Source: Desulfobacteraceae bacterium
GTDB taxonomy: Bacteria; Desulfobacterota; DSM-4660; Desulfatiglandales; Desulfatiglandaceae
Assembly: GCA_030612945.1 (NCBI GenBank)
Contig: JAUWMY010000031.1
Span: 1 to 13,083, forward strand
Direction: 5' to 3'
DNA: 13,083 nt
The position numbers and the translations under genes are program-made. The notes beneath the pieces were generated by a model. That model was not told the origin of the DNA and ran no database searches. It saw only the letters and a list, made by a program, of their open reading frames with translations. Shown piece by piece: positions 1 through 5,316 of this stretch. How positions within the stretch are numbered: the first letter of the stretch is position 1; every line of letters begins with the position of its first letter.

Positions 1-29
1 TACTTATTTTCCTATGACCGTCCCCCATT
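1..29. repeat. 29-bp direct repeat, left copy
   Basis: Positions 1-29 are repeated without a mismatch at 12326-12354, in the same orientation. After the match the two copies diverge. The right copy runs straight into a heptamer block at 12358; the left copy runs into unrelated sequence and then the dispersed repeat at 54. It is probably one end of a dispersed repeat family rather than an attachment site, because no integrase is visible. Confidence 0.75.
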
Positions 30-53
30 CCCATCTCATTCCATAAGTGCGCT

Positions 54-180
54 GCGTCATTATGACATACCACTACATGACCAATTGTCACTGTTTATAA
101 GGAATATCAGCATGTTATCATTTTCACGCCAAAATGTCGTACTATCTGCCACTTTGACATAGATCGCGGTTCACCGAAAG
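54..180 (+). repeat. dispersed repeat B, copy 1 (partial)
   Basis: This stretch closely matches 2446-2560 and, more loosely at both ends, 10312-10460. Shared landmarks in order are GTCATTATGACATACC, TTATAAGGAATATCAGCA, ATCATTTTCACGCCAAAAT and ACTATCTGCCACTTTGA. The first landmark holds the hairpin GTCAT-T-ATGAC. This copy lacks the left part (two GTAACCAA-type motifs) found in copies 2 and 3. I see no reading frame in it. It may be a miniature mobile element or an old gene remnant. Confidence 0.7.
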
Positions 181-292
181 CCCTCAATTCCCTTCGCCAT
201 CTGCCCCTTGCCCTCTGCTCTATGCCCCTTGCCCTTTTCGCTTTCCCCCGCCTTCTGCATACTGCTTACTACCTACTGTTTATCCCCTTTTT
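181..292 (+). repeat. heptamer block a (pyrimidine-rich, no AGTCAAT core)
   Basis: The sequence divides into consecutive 7-base units such as TGCCCCT, TGCCCTC, TGCTCTA, TGCCCCT, TGCCCTT, TTCGCTT, CCTTCTG, CATACTG and CCTACTG with the phase kept throughout. It belongs to the same family as the other heptamer blocks but lacks the AGTCAAT-type core. No gene is present. Confidence 0.75.
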
Positions 293-309
293 TATAATCT
301 TATCAATGT

Positions 310-445
310 TTGACGGTATCGTAAAAAGTCAAAATTTACAGGATTCTCCAATTCAATATTCTGATAACAAGCTTAGATAATTCGTAATTCCTGAATCCCT
401 AAATTCCTAAATCCATGTAAAAAGGACTTTTTACATGGGCATCAA
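310..445. mobile_element. MITE-like inverted-repeat element 1 (136 bp)
   Basis: The left end TTGACGGTATCGTAAAAAGT and the right end CTTTTTACATGGGCATCAA form imperfect terminal inverted repeats sharing the GTAAAAAGTC core. The right end contains a near-perfect hairpin at 413-438 with 12-bp arms (CCATGTAAAAAG) and a GA loop. The length (136 bp) and termini match the neighbouring element at 477-613, so the two are siblings. No coding sequence is present, so movement would need a transposase encoded elsewhere. Confidence 0.65.
413..438. terminator. 12-bp-arm hairpin with A/T tracts
   Basis: CCATGTAAAAAG, then GA, then CTTTTTACATGG is a perfect inverted repeat. It could fold in RNA on either strand, and the T run lies in the stem rather than after it. 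It is part of the right end of MITE-like element 1. A role as bidirectional transcription stop is possible but not shown. Confidence 0.35.
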
Positions 446-476
446 TGTTTGATGAACTCGTAAAAAGTCCGATTTA

Positions 477-613
477 GACGGTTTCGTAAAAAGTTCAAAT
501 TTAAGGCGTGCAAATTTTGTAATCATGAGGCGTACTTATCGTACGTTGAATGATTACGAAATGCAGCACAACGTCCCGCTGAACTGAAGCGGGAGACTTT
601 TTACGAGACCGTC
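477..613. mobile_element. MITE-like inverted-repeat element 2 (137 bp)
   Basis: The terminal inverted repeats are GACGGTTTCGTAAAAAGT (477-494) and ACTTTTTACGAGACCGTC (596-613), matching at 17 of 18 positions. Inside are two more stem-loops. GTAATCAT at 519-526 pairs with ATGATTAC at 550-557, and TCCCGCT at 574-580 pairs with AGCGGGA at 588-594. A further GTAAAAAGTC-type end lies at 451-471, between this element and element 1, suggesting a third copy reduced to one end. No coding sequence is seen. Confidence 0.75.
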
Positions 614-917
614 AATGTTCCTCCACCCATCACGGTAATACCAACGAAAGTTATTCAACATAGTCACCAACTTCCCCCAACCTGCATGCATAAAAAAGTC
701 GGCAGGAGCCTGCTATCTTAAAAAACGGAGACGCGGAGCCATAAAGGTATGCTGCTTTTTTGCTAAATCTGCTAAGCTGTTTTTTGTTAATGGTTTTCCT
801 CTTTTCCGGACTCATTAGGGTGTCAGCCCTCCAAGTATGTGGCTCTCTCAGAAGCCATCGTCTGGGCTATGATTTGTCACCAAATCATTCGCGCTTGCTC
901 CCCTGTCTCCGATATCT
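614..917. other. intergenic stretch without recognised gene
   Basis: This stretch lies between MITE-like element 2 and the stop of the DIP1984-family gene. It contains a small hairpin GCAGG-AG-CCTGC near 700 and the text CGGAGACGCGGAGCC, resembling the reverse complement of wording in the heptamer blocks. An open frame begins at 760 but has no ribosome binding site or recognisable content. I see no convincing gene. Confidence 0.5.
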
Positions 918-1451
918 TTATTCATCCTTGAAATCAACTTTATCTTCAAAAGACGCCAGCCGGAGTTTTCTGTTCAACTCCCTAAAGGCCAATCTCGCTT
1001 CTTCCAGATTTTGAAGTGATTCTGTGAAAGTAATCTCGTTTTCTTCAACAATGTCACGGCCCTCCTTATAAATCACTCTCTGGTACGCTGAATTTACAAC
1101 TTGCGCGTGAAGTTCACCAATTTTTTCATTTAACACCTTACGGACTTCCAGTGCTTCATTGAGAGTGATGGACTCTCCGCCGAAATCTATCCGATAACTA
1201 AAGTTCGTCTGTTGTATAGCACTGTTCAGCTTACGGCGTTTAAATTCCATTTTCCTTAATTTCTCGCGAACCTCACCCAAATCAAAATCAGGACTGGGCC
1301 GCCTCTTTCCGTCGTCGTCCCTTGAAAATGAGAATCTATCTCTATTCTGCCTGGTTTCAGGAAGGCAGTCTTTCAATGTTTTGATCCTTCCGTCATATTC
1401 AGATCTAAGTTCCAATGCTTCGTATAAGTATAGTTGTGTCTTATTAGCCAT
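918..1451 (-). CDS. DIP1984 family protein
   Basis: This is a 177-residue, highly charged, mostly helical protein with no membrane segment. The segment KLNSAIQQTNFS (74-85), the SITLNEALEVRKVL stretch (94-107), the AYQR motif (122-125) and the LNRKLRLASFEDKVDF tail (159-174) follow the pattern of the DIP1984 (septicolysin-like) family. In that family a TN...TL.EAL...R motif is followed by a helical C-terminus ending in a conserved xxNWxTEL-like region. The cellular role is unknown. The start at 1451 is chosen because GGAGG lies six bases upstream; an upstream extension to 1562 would run through repeat DNA. No partner gene overlaps it, so unlike its neighbours it is not an evident TA pair. The linker at residues 40-58 is rich in Asp, Arg and Ser. 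Confidence 0.75.
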   Translation of the reverse strand: MANKTQLYLYEALELRSEYDGRIKTLKDCLPETRQNRDRFSFSRDDDGKRRPSPDFDLGEVREKLRKMEFKRRKLNSAIQQTNFSYRIDFGGESITLNEALEVRKVLNEKIGELHAQVVNSAYQRVIYKEGRDIVEENEITFTESLQNLEEARLAFRELNRKLRLASFEDKVDFKDE

Positions 1452-1483
1452 AATTCCTCCTTCAAAAAACCTGCCTATCAGTG

Positions 1484-1602
1484 TTTGAAAAGCATAAAGT
1501 ACCTGTCTCCTTTCCTTTCCTTTTTCGCTTTCTCCGCGTGAGATACAATCGTCACTAATCAATCGAAAATCGTCAATCCCTCCATACCCTCTGCCTATTT
1601 TC
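1484..1602 (+). repeat. heptamer block b with core, plus REP-like fragment
   Basis: Positions 1491-1515 resemble the REP-like motif AAGTACCTGTCCCC with one change (GTCTCC). The heptamer core follows at about 1540-1585 with units ACAATCG, TCACTAA, TCAATCG, AAAATCG and TCAATCC. It separates the DIP1984-family gene from the next operon upstream on the minus strand. Confidence 0.7.
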
Positions 1603-1926
1603 TCAATTAGCTACTGAATTTGCTGATTGTATGCTAAGATTAATCTCGTCCAGGTACCACCACCAATGAGATGGTAAAGCCCGAGAGCGCTGCCGCATCT
1701 CTGCCAGGTCAGCAACCTCCATGATACGTGCCAGCCACGATGGGGCCATTTGTAGAAGCTGACGGTCAATATCCTCCAACCGACGTCTATCGTCTTGGCT
1801 GAATAAAGGTTCCTGTATCGCAAGCCTACTTCGAATATCCAGGAATTCTAACAACTCAAAACCACTCACGTCAGAATGCTGCAATGCCTGCAATAGATAC
1901 TCTATTTGTTCTCTTCCTCTACCCAT
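1603..1926 (-). CDS. hypothetical protein with HWWWYLD motif (second gene of an overlapping pair)
   Basis: This is a 107-residue soluble protein I cannot assign to a named family. It is mainly helical. An acidic/basic segment runs through residues 44-60 (QDDRRRLEDIDRQLLQM), and a striking aromatic motif HWWWYLD lies at 87-93 near the C-terminus. The start overlaps the end of the upstream 61-residue ORF by 25 bp, a coupling typical of TA operons. In an island of TA modules it is a candidate toxin or antitoxin of an uncharacterised pair. That is inferred from position and gene size only. No toxin-family catalytic motif (PIN acidic residues, RelE Arg/Tyr, MazF Arg/Thr) is visible. Confidence 0.6.
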   Translation of the reverse strand: MGRGREQIEYLLQALQHSDVSGFELLEFLDIRSRLAIQEPLFSQDDRRRLEDIDRQLLQMAPSWLARIMEVADLAEMRQRSRALPSHWWWYLDEINLSIQSANSVAN

Positions 1927-2087
1927 TTCAACACCTCATCAATGCGGCCTAGCAAAACAAAGCCGCGACGCTCTATATAATCATCCATTTTACCAACCTT
2001 CCAGTTAATCTGTTTCTGGATTTTGCCAACTGCATGAACCAATTTTGCCCGATCGTCAGATGTCAGAATATTCTTTCTTTTCACCAT
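1902..2087 (-). CDS. small basic hypothetical protein (first gene of an overlapping pair)
   Basis: This is a 61-residue, Lys/Arg-rich helical protein (KIQKQINWKVGKMDDYIERR at 22-41) with an acidic tail WVEEENK. I do not recognise a family. A modest ribosome binding site (AGGG) lies about ten bases upstream of the ATG at 2087. Its last 25 bp contain the start of the 107-residue gene, so the two are almost certainly co-translated. A small first gene followed by a larger overlapping one resembles antitoxin-toxin order, but neither protein has a diagnostic domain that I can see. The ORF could also be a leader peptide for the downstream gene. Confidence 0.5.
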   Translation of the reverse strand: MVKRKNILTSDDRAKLVHAVGKIQKQINWKVGKMDDYIERRGFVLLGRIDEVLKWVEEENK

Positions 2088-2138
2088 ATCAAATTTCCCT
2101 TTTTCGCCTTAAGCATATCGGTCTTCAAGTGTAGCACT

Positions 2139-2392
2139 CCTCAAGTACAGCCGCCTTCTGACTTCTGCCCTTTTCGCTTTCAGCAATTTGACTTTCTCCT
2201 GCATACTGTTGTCTACTGCATATTGCCTTCCGTCTTCTGACTTCTGTCTTCCGACCTCCATCTTCTCTGCGTCCTCTGAGTTGAGATACAATAGACAATA
2301 GTCAATCGAAAATAGTCAATCGCCCTTGCCCTGCTTTTACCTCTCCCCATACAACCTCTTTAACATTAAGTACCTTTCCCCTTTACCCCTTT
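2139..2392 (+). repeat. heptamer block c with core
   Basis: The block can be read as uninterrupted 7-base units from about 2150 (CTTCTGA, CTTCTGC, GCTTTCA and so on) into the core at 2281-2330. The core units are ACAATAG, ACAATAG, TCAATCG, AAAATAG and TCAATCG, followed by pyrimidine-rich heptamers. The motif AAGTACC at 2368 resembles the REP-like element. The reading frames crossing it are accidental, because a 7-base period shifts frame at every unit. Confidence 0.8.
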
Positions 2393-2395
2393 CAA

Positions 2396-2560
2396 GTGTG
2401 AAAAAATCGTAACCAACTGCGCAAAATCCGTAACCAAAAGCATGTGTCATTATGACATACCCTCATATAGGAATTTGTCATCATTTATAAGGAATATCAG
2501 CAAGTTATCATTTTCACGCCAAAATATCGTACTATCTGCCACTTTGATATGGTTCTCGTT
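2396..2560 (+). repeat. dispersed repeat B, copy 2 (full length)
   Basis: This copy begins with GTGTGAAAAAATCGTAACC and contains two GTAACCAA motifs about 20 bases apart. The hairpin TGTCAT-T-ATGACA follows, then the TTATAAGGAATATCAGCA and ACGCCAAAAT landmarks shared with 54-180. It ends about 30 bp before the brnT promoter. It matches 10264-10460 at both ends. It has no coding content. Confidence 0.75.
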
Positions 2561-2589
2561 ACAATAAATTCTAATCGTTACAATTTTTG

Positions 2590-2617
2590 TTGATATTTTG
2601 TACAAAATAAGTATAAT
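2590..2617 (+). promoter_or_regulatory. brnTA promoter with embedded 16-bp palindrome
   Basis: A -35 box TTGATA (2590-2595) and a perfect -10 box TATAAT (2612-2617) are 16 bases apart. The perfect palindrome TATTTTGTACAAAATA (2594-2609) fills the spacer and overlaps the -35 box, so a bound dimer would block polymerase. BrnA antitoxins are known to repress their own promoter, which makes this the likely operator. Transcription would start about seven bases after the -10 box, at the brnT ATG (2624). Confidence 0.7.
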
Positions 2618-2623
2618 ATTCTT

Positions 2624-2896
2624 ATGGAATTTGAATGGGATGAAAACAAAAGCCATTCCAACAAATTAAAGCATGGTATTGATTTTGATACTGCTAAATA
2701 TCTGTGGAATGATAGTAATCGGGTCGAAATAGAAGCCCCATATCCACTCGAACATAGAGGTATCTTAATTGCGATGATTGGAAAAAAGCTCTGGACGGCA
2801 ATCTTTACCAAGCGCGCCAATGCGGTACGAATCATTTCTGTAAGACGCGCCAGAAAGAAGGAGGCCAACTTGTATGGAAAAAAGAAGAATAGCTAA
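2624..2896 (+). CDS. brnT: BrnT family toxin (DUF497)
   Basis: This 90-residue protein has the typical BrnT length. The N-terminus EFEWDENKSHSNKLKHGIDF (2-21) is the family signature. The strand VRIISVRRARKKEANLY (68-84) matches the C-terminal RIIS.R.A...E...Y motif of these RelE-fold ribonucleases, which cleave RNA and arrest growth. The central LWTAIFTKR is the expected beta strand. The next gene overlaps it by 23 bp and encodes the antitoxin, giving the toxin-first order known for brnTA. No Shine-Dalgarno sequence precedes the ATG. Together with the promoter position this suggests a leaderless message and weak toxin synthesis. The gene looks intact. Confidence 0.9.
   Translation: MEFEWDENKSHSNKLKHGIDFDTAKYLWNDSNRVEIEAPYPLEHRGILIAMIGKKLWTAIFTKRANAVRIISVRRARKKEANLYGKKKNS
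2858..2864 (+). promoter_or_regulatory. strong ribosome binding site for brnA
   Basis: AAGGAGG lies nine bases before the brnA ATG at 2874, inside the brnT coding sequence. It contrasts with the absence of any such site before brnT and would favour antitoxin synthesis from the shared message. Confidence 0.8.
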
Positions 2897-3140
2897 AAGC
2901 GCCGAAGAATTCGACCGGAGGTTTGACGATGGCGAGGATATTCATGACCTCATTGACATATCTAAGGCACATATTATTCGCCATATCAAGAAGGTCCGCA
3001 TCACGCTTGACGTTGCGGAAGAGCTGGTCAAAGACATCGATCTCATTAGAGCAGCTATTGGCGTGGACCGTGGAGCCCTAATAAAAGTATGGTTACACGA
3101 AAGAGTTCAACAGGAAAAGGATACCTTTGCTAAGAACTAA
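2874..3140 (+). CDS. brnA: BrnA/CopG-type ribbon-helix-helix antitoxin
   Basis: This 88-residue antitoxin partners BrnT. The N-terminal part (residues 1-35, KSAEEFDRRFDDGEDIHDLI) is the acidic, probably toxin-binding region found in this CopG subgroup. Residues 41-78 form a ribbon-helix-helix: the beta strand VRITLDVA, then two helices with IGVDRGALIKVWLHERV between and after them. Such dimers bind DNA palindromes, so the 16-bp palindrome in the brnT promoter is the expected target. In this family the toxin-binding half precedes the DNA-binding half, as here. Start at 2874 is fixed by AAGGAGG nine bases upstream. Confidence 0.85.
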   Translation: MEKRRIAKSAEEFDRRFDDGEDIHDLIDISKAHIIRHIKKVRITLDVAEELVKDIDLIRAAIGVDRGALIKVWLHERVQQEKDTFAKN

Positions 3141-3145
3141 AATAG

Positions 3146-3360
3146 GCCACTGACTTTCTCTTGCATACTGCCTTCTGCCTACCCTATGCCCTCTGCGTCC
3201 TCTGAGTTGATATACGATAGTCAATAGTCAATCGAAAATCGCCAATCGCTCCATACTCTTGCCCCTTTCCTGCTTTCAGCTATTTGGCTTCCTCCTGCCT
3301 ACTGTCTACTACCTACTGCCTTCTGTCTTCTGCGTTCCCTGCGTCTCTGTGTGAGATAAA
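3146..3360 (+). repeat. heptamer block d (double, with AGATAAATAGAT tail)
   Basis: Heptamers lead into the core at about 3207-3250 (ACGATAG, TCAATAG, TCAATCG, AAAATCG, CCAATCG). A second pyrimidine-rich run of heptamers follows, including CCTACTG, TCTACTA, CCTACTG, CCTTCTG and TCTTCTG, and ends in GTGTGAGATAAATAGATC. The same tail ends blocks e and i. The phase slips only twice (one 5-base and one 8-base unit). Confidence 0.8.
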
Positions 3361-3409
3361 TAGATCCTTTATATAGTATTATTTGCCTTTTTTCTATCTT
3401 TCTTCCAGC

Positions 3410-3438
3410 TTGCTCTATTTTTTTCTCTATGCTATGAT
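3410..3438 (+). promoter_or_regulatory. possible promoter for the DUF433 gene
   Basis: TTGCTC (3410-3415) and TATGAT (3433-3438) are 17 bases apart, upstream of the DUF433 start at 3535. The -10 box is good (five of six) but the -35 box is poor, so this is a weak proposal. Confidence 0.3.
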
Positions 3439-3534
3439 TTTTGTAAATTCGATCACTTACAATAACCCGAGGCAAAACAAAGGCCCAAATATTCCTTTTG
3501 CTCCTTTGCCTCTATGCCCTTCCTGGGAGAAAAA

Positions 3535-3762
3535 ATGGAAGACTTACTGAATCGAATCACCTTTGATAAAGATGTTCTTTGCGGCAAGCCCCTCATTCGT
3601 GGCCTGAGGATATCTATTGAAATGATATTGGAACTGCTTGCTAAAGGCGCAACTGAAAGAGAAATCCTTGAAGACTACCCTGAGCTTGAACCAGATGATA
3701 TAAAAGCTGGAGCCATTGTCATTGCTTCCACCACCAAATTTCGTGTACGAAAATTCCGTTAA
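3535..3762 (+). CDS. DUF433 family protein (orphan antitoxin-like)
   Basis: This 75-residue protein has the DUF433 layout. RITFDKDVLCGKPLIRGLRI (6-25) is the signature 'D..vc.GkP.irGtRI', followed by the helix SIEMILELLAKGATEREILEDYPELEPDDIKAG, a winged-helix-like fold. DUF433 proteins are usually encoded just before a DUF5615 PIN-like toxin and are thought to be its antitoxin. Here no such toxin follows, and the C-terminus (STTKFRVRKFR) departs from the usual ending. The gene is therefore an orphan, perhaps truncated by loss of its partner. The start at 3535 has GGGAG five bases upstream and is preferred over the upstream ATG at 3514. Confidence 0.8.
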   Translation: MEDLLNRITFDKDVLCGKPLIRGLRISIEMILELLAKGATEREILEDYPELEPDDIKAGAIVIASTTKFRVRKFR

Positions 3763-3825
3763 TGACACTGTTGGCTTAATTGCAGTTGCGTATTACATAA
3801 CCCCACAAGATAAGGAGGACTAACA

Positions 3826-3921
3826 ATGGAAATCGTCGCTGGTATTGCAGTGGCAGCTCTTATTGTCGCAGGCATATTCGCCCTCTTTATCCGTCATCAG
3901 GATAAATCTCGCCATCATTAG
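3826..3921 (+). CDS. 31-residue single-pass membrane protein
   Basis: An ATG preceded by TAAGGAGG (3811-3818) opens a 31-codon frame. It encodes EIVAGIAVAALIVAGIFALF (2-21), a continuous hydrophobic helix, followed by a hydrophilic tail RHQDKSRHH. The excellent ribosome binding site, the membrane helix and the basic tail argue that it is expressed. Size and shape resemble small membrane peptides, including type I toxins of the Fst/Ldr sort, but I see no family match and no obvious antisense RNA promoter. It lies 63 bp after the DUF433 gene and may be co-transcribed with it. Its function is unknown. Confidence 0.6.
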   Translation: MEIVAGIAVAALIVAGIFALFIRHQDKSRHH

Positions 3922-3947
3922 TAACCATTTACTAAGCGGTGCAGTCC

Positions 3948-4196
3948 CACCCAGCTTTTCTGCTGACTCCTGACCTCTGACTTCTGCACTTTTCGCTTTG
4001 ACCTTTTCACATTCTTCTGCCTACCGCATACTGCCTACTGTTTATCCCACGCTCTCTGAGTTGAGATACAATAGACAATAGTCAATCGAAAATAGTCAAT
4101 CGCCCCTGCCCTCTGCTCTCTTCCCCTGACGCCACTGACTACTGCCTTCTGTTTTCTCTGCGTTCCCTGCGTTCTCTGTGTGAGATAAATAGATCG
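3948..4196 (+). repeat. heptamer block e (with AGATAAATAGAT tail)
   Basis: Pyrimidine-rich heptamers lead to the core at about 4055-4110 (ACAATAG, ACAATAG, TCAATCG, AAAATAG, TCAATCG), identical in its five units to block c. A second run follows, ending in GTGTGAGATAAATAGATC as in block d. Confidence 0.8.
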
Positions 4197-4258
4197 TTTA
4201 AATCATGTTGCATTTATCACCCAAAACAGTTTTGAGCTGAAATGGGTAAAGGAGGAGG

Positions 4259-4381
4259 CTAAGGGCCGTTCACAATTTCCAGGCCTGTTGGTGGACTTGG
4301 TGGAGGGGTTGGGTCCGGGGTGGGCGTAGCACTGACATGAGCGGTTTCAGAATAATTACCCGTCTCGTCATAGGTGAAGGT
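4259..4381 (-). pseudogene. C-terminal fragment of a fibronectin-III-like, proline-rich surface protein
   Basis: Read on the minus strand, this stretch encodes FTYDETGNYSETAHVSATPT and then PDPTPPPSPPTGLEIVNGP before a stop. The first part looks like the last strand of a fibronectin type III domain (D..GN.S....VSA), and the second is a Pro/Thr linker typical of secreted or surface proteins. There is no start codon in a sensible context. The upstream edge abuts the REP-like motif at 4381-4414, so the rest of the gene has been lost. It is a remnant carried into the island. Confidence 0.5.
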
Positions 4382-4414
4382 ACTAAGGATAGCACTAAGT
4401 ACCTGTCCCCTTTC
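4381..4414. repeat. REP-like motif, copy 1
   Basis: TACTAAGGATAGCACTAAGT followed by ACCTGTCCCCTTT recurs at 12180-12212 with one mismatch, and shorter forms occur at 1491-1515 and 2364-2385. GGGGACAGGTACTT-type motifs commonly accompany REP-associated tyrosine transposases. A remnant of such a transposase abuts the other copy in this window. Confidence 0.6.
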
Positions 4415-4421
4415 TTATTAG

Positions 4422-4769
4422 TCAATGAATATCCATAATGAGCTTCATGCCTTCATAAACGTCAGCCAACCTCTTTTGTGTAAGGCTCCCAATCTTTTCT
4501 TTGAGGCTATGCTTATCGACAGTTTTAATCTGTGTCAGATTAACCACTGATCTTTTGGGAAGGTTTGCTTCTCCCTTTTGCAGGATTATATTGCCCGGCA
4601 GTTCGCCAAATTTTAAAGTTGATGTAATTGCCACCACAATAACTGTATTTAATTTGCTGTCATTTAACAGATCATTTTGAACAACAAGTCCAGGGCGTCT
4701 TCCCATCGGTTCGGAGCCTTTTCCAGGTGAAAAATCTACCCAATAAATAGAACCTTTTCGGATTACCAT
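4422..4769 (-). CDS. mazF: MazF/PemK family endoribonuclease toxin
   Basis: This 115-residue protein has standard MazF length. RKGSIYWVDFSPGKGSEPMG (4-23) and GRRPGLVVQND (23-33) form the N-terminal strands and the loop with the catalytic Arg (R25). VVAITSTLK (45-53) carries the catalytic Thr/Ser. LPGNIIL and SVVNLTQIKTVDKHSLKEKI (74-93) complete the fold, and all key motifs are present. MazF cleaves single-stranded mRNA at short specific sites and arrests growth when not neutralised. The gene starts inside the last codons of mazE (7-bp overlap), so translation is coupled. On the plus strand it stands opposite to the flanking modules. Confidence 0.92.
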   Translation of the reverse strand: MVIRKGSIYWVDFSPGKGSEPMGRRPGLVVQNDLLNDSKLNTVIVVAITSTLKFGELPGNIILQKGEANLPKRSVVNLTQIKTVDKHSLKEKIGSLTQKRLADVYEGMKLIMDIH

Positions 4770-5017
4770 TCTTGCCCCTGTTCAGTTCCCAACCCTTCAA
4801 ACCATCTTGCGCAGTTAAGCTGTTCTTCTTTTATCGATTCATCTGAAAAGATGTGGTCATAGGTATTCTTGATATAACGGTTCCTTTCCGATATAACCCT
4901 TTCCATGAGAACCATGGAAATAAACTTGCTTCTGGATAGCCCCCTTTTCTTGCTGATGTCATCGACCATGGCAACCAATTTTTTTGGAATAGTAATAGCT
5001 ACCTTTCTGGTATGCAT
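4763..5017 (-). CDS. mazE: MazE-type ribbon-helix-helix antitoxin
   Basis: This 84-residue protein opens with HTRKVAITIPKKLVAMVDDI (2-21), followed by SKKRGLSRSKFISMVLMERV, a clear ribbon-helix-helix DNA-binding domain. The C-terminal half (residues 42-84, with IFSDESIKEEQLNCARWFEG) is acidic and should wrap the MazF dimer. The start at 5017 has AGGAGGG about ten bases upstream; the in-frame extension to 5059 has no ribosome binding site. This is the RHH form of MazE, as in Bacillus-type MazEF, rather than the AbrB form of E. coli. It is first gene of the operon and probable autorepressor. Confidence 0.88.
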   Translation of the reverse strand: MHTRKVAITIPKKLVAMVDDISKKRGLSRSKFISMVLMERVISERNRYIKNTYDHIFSDESIKEEQLNCARWFEGLGTEQGQEW

Positions 5018-5038
5018 TATTATATACCCTCCTAAAGT

Positions 5039-5078
5039 ATTATAATATATAAATACCACATAAGGAGATACCTGTCAA
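5039..5078 (-). promoter_or_regulatory. mazEF promoter region
   Basis: On the minus strand a perfect -35 box TTGACA (5078-5073) is followed after 17 bases by TATTTA (5055-5050). A TATAAT (5044-5039) lies further downstream but is too far from TTGACA to pair with it. Next to it is the palindrome TATTATAATA, a candidate MazE operator just upstream of the ribosome binding site. Which -10 is used cannot be decided from sequence alone. Confidence 0.5.
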
Positions 5079-5316
5079 CTTTATAAGGGGATCGGGGAGG
5101 AAATTATCTCTGAGTTTTGACAAGATAGAGAGAGTGGTGGCACAGGGGATTGAACTGGTTGCCCAATGATGCACTGTGAGCTGAAATAGGTAAAGGAAGT
5201 ATTATTGTTTGGTGGAAAGACAATCTTCAATAGTCAATCGCTCCTGTCCTGCGTCCCCCCCCTCCCCGCGTCTATAGTGTCTGAATTGCAACGTTGGATA
5301 AAGTTTAACCTTGTAA
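5079..5316. repeat. intergenic stretch with minimal heptamer block f
   Basis: Positions 5218-5250 carry a short remnant of the heptamer core (TCAATAG, TCAATCG, CTCCTGT) without the long pyrimidine run. Around 5176-5198, GTGAGCTGAAATAGGTAAAGGA resembles 4232-4252, a second small shared motif. No gene is visible. Confidence 0.5.

Noticed and set aside
760..1014. 84-codon plus-strand frame
   Set aside because: No ribosome binding site, low-complexity content, and it overlaps the 3' end of the well-supported DIP1984-family gene on the other strand.
3146..4196. Possible CRISPR array
   Set aside because: Repeats are 7 bases long, contiguous and degenerate, without unique spacers of regular length, and no cas gene is present.
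5140..5175. tRNA-like phrase GGGGATTGAACTGG
   Set aside because: It resembles a reversed T-arm end, but no acceptor stem or anticodon arm can be formed around it.
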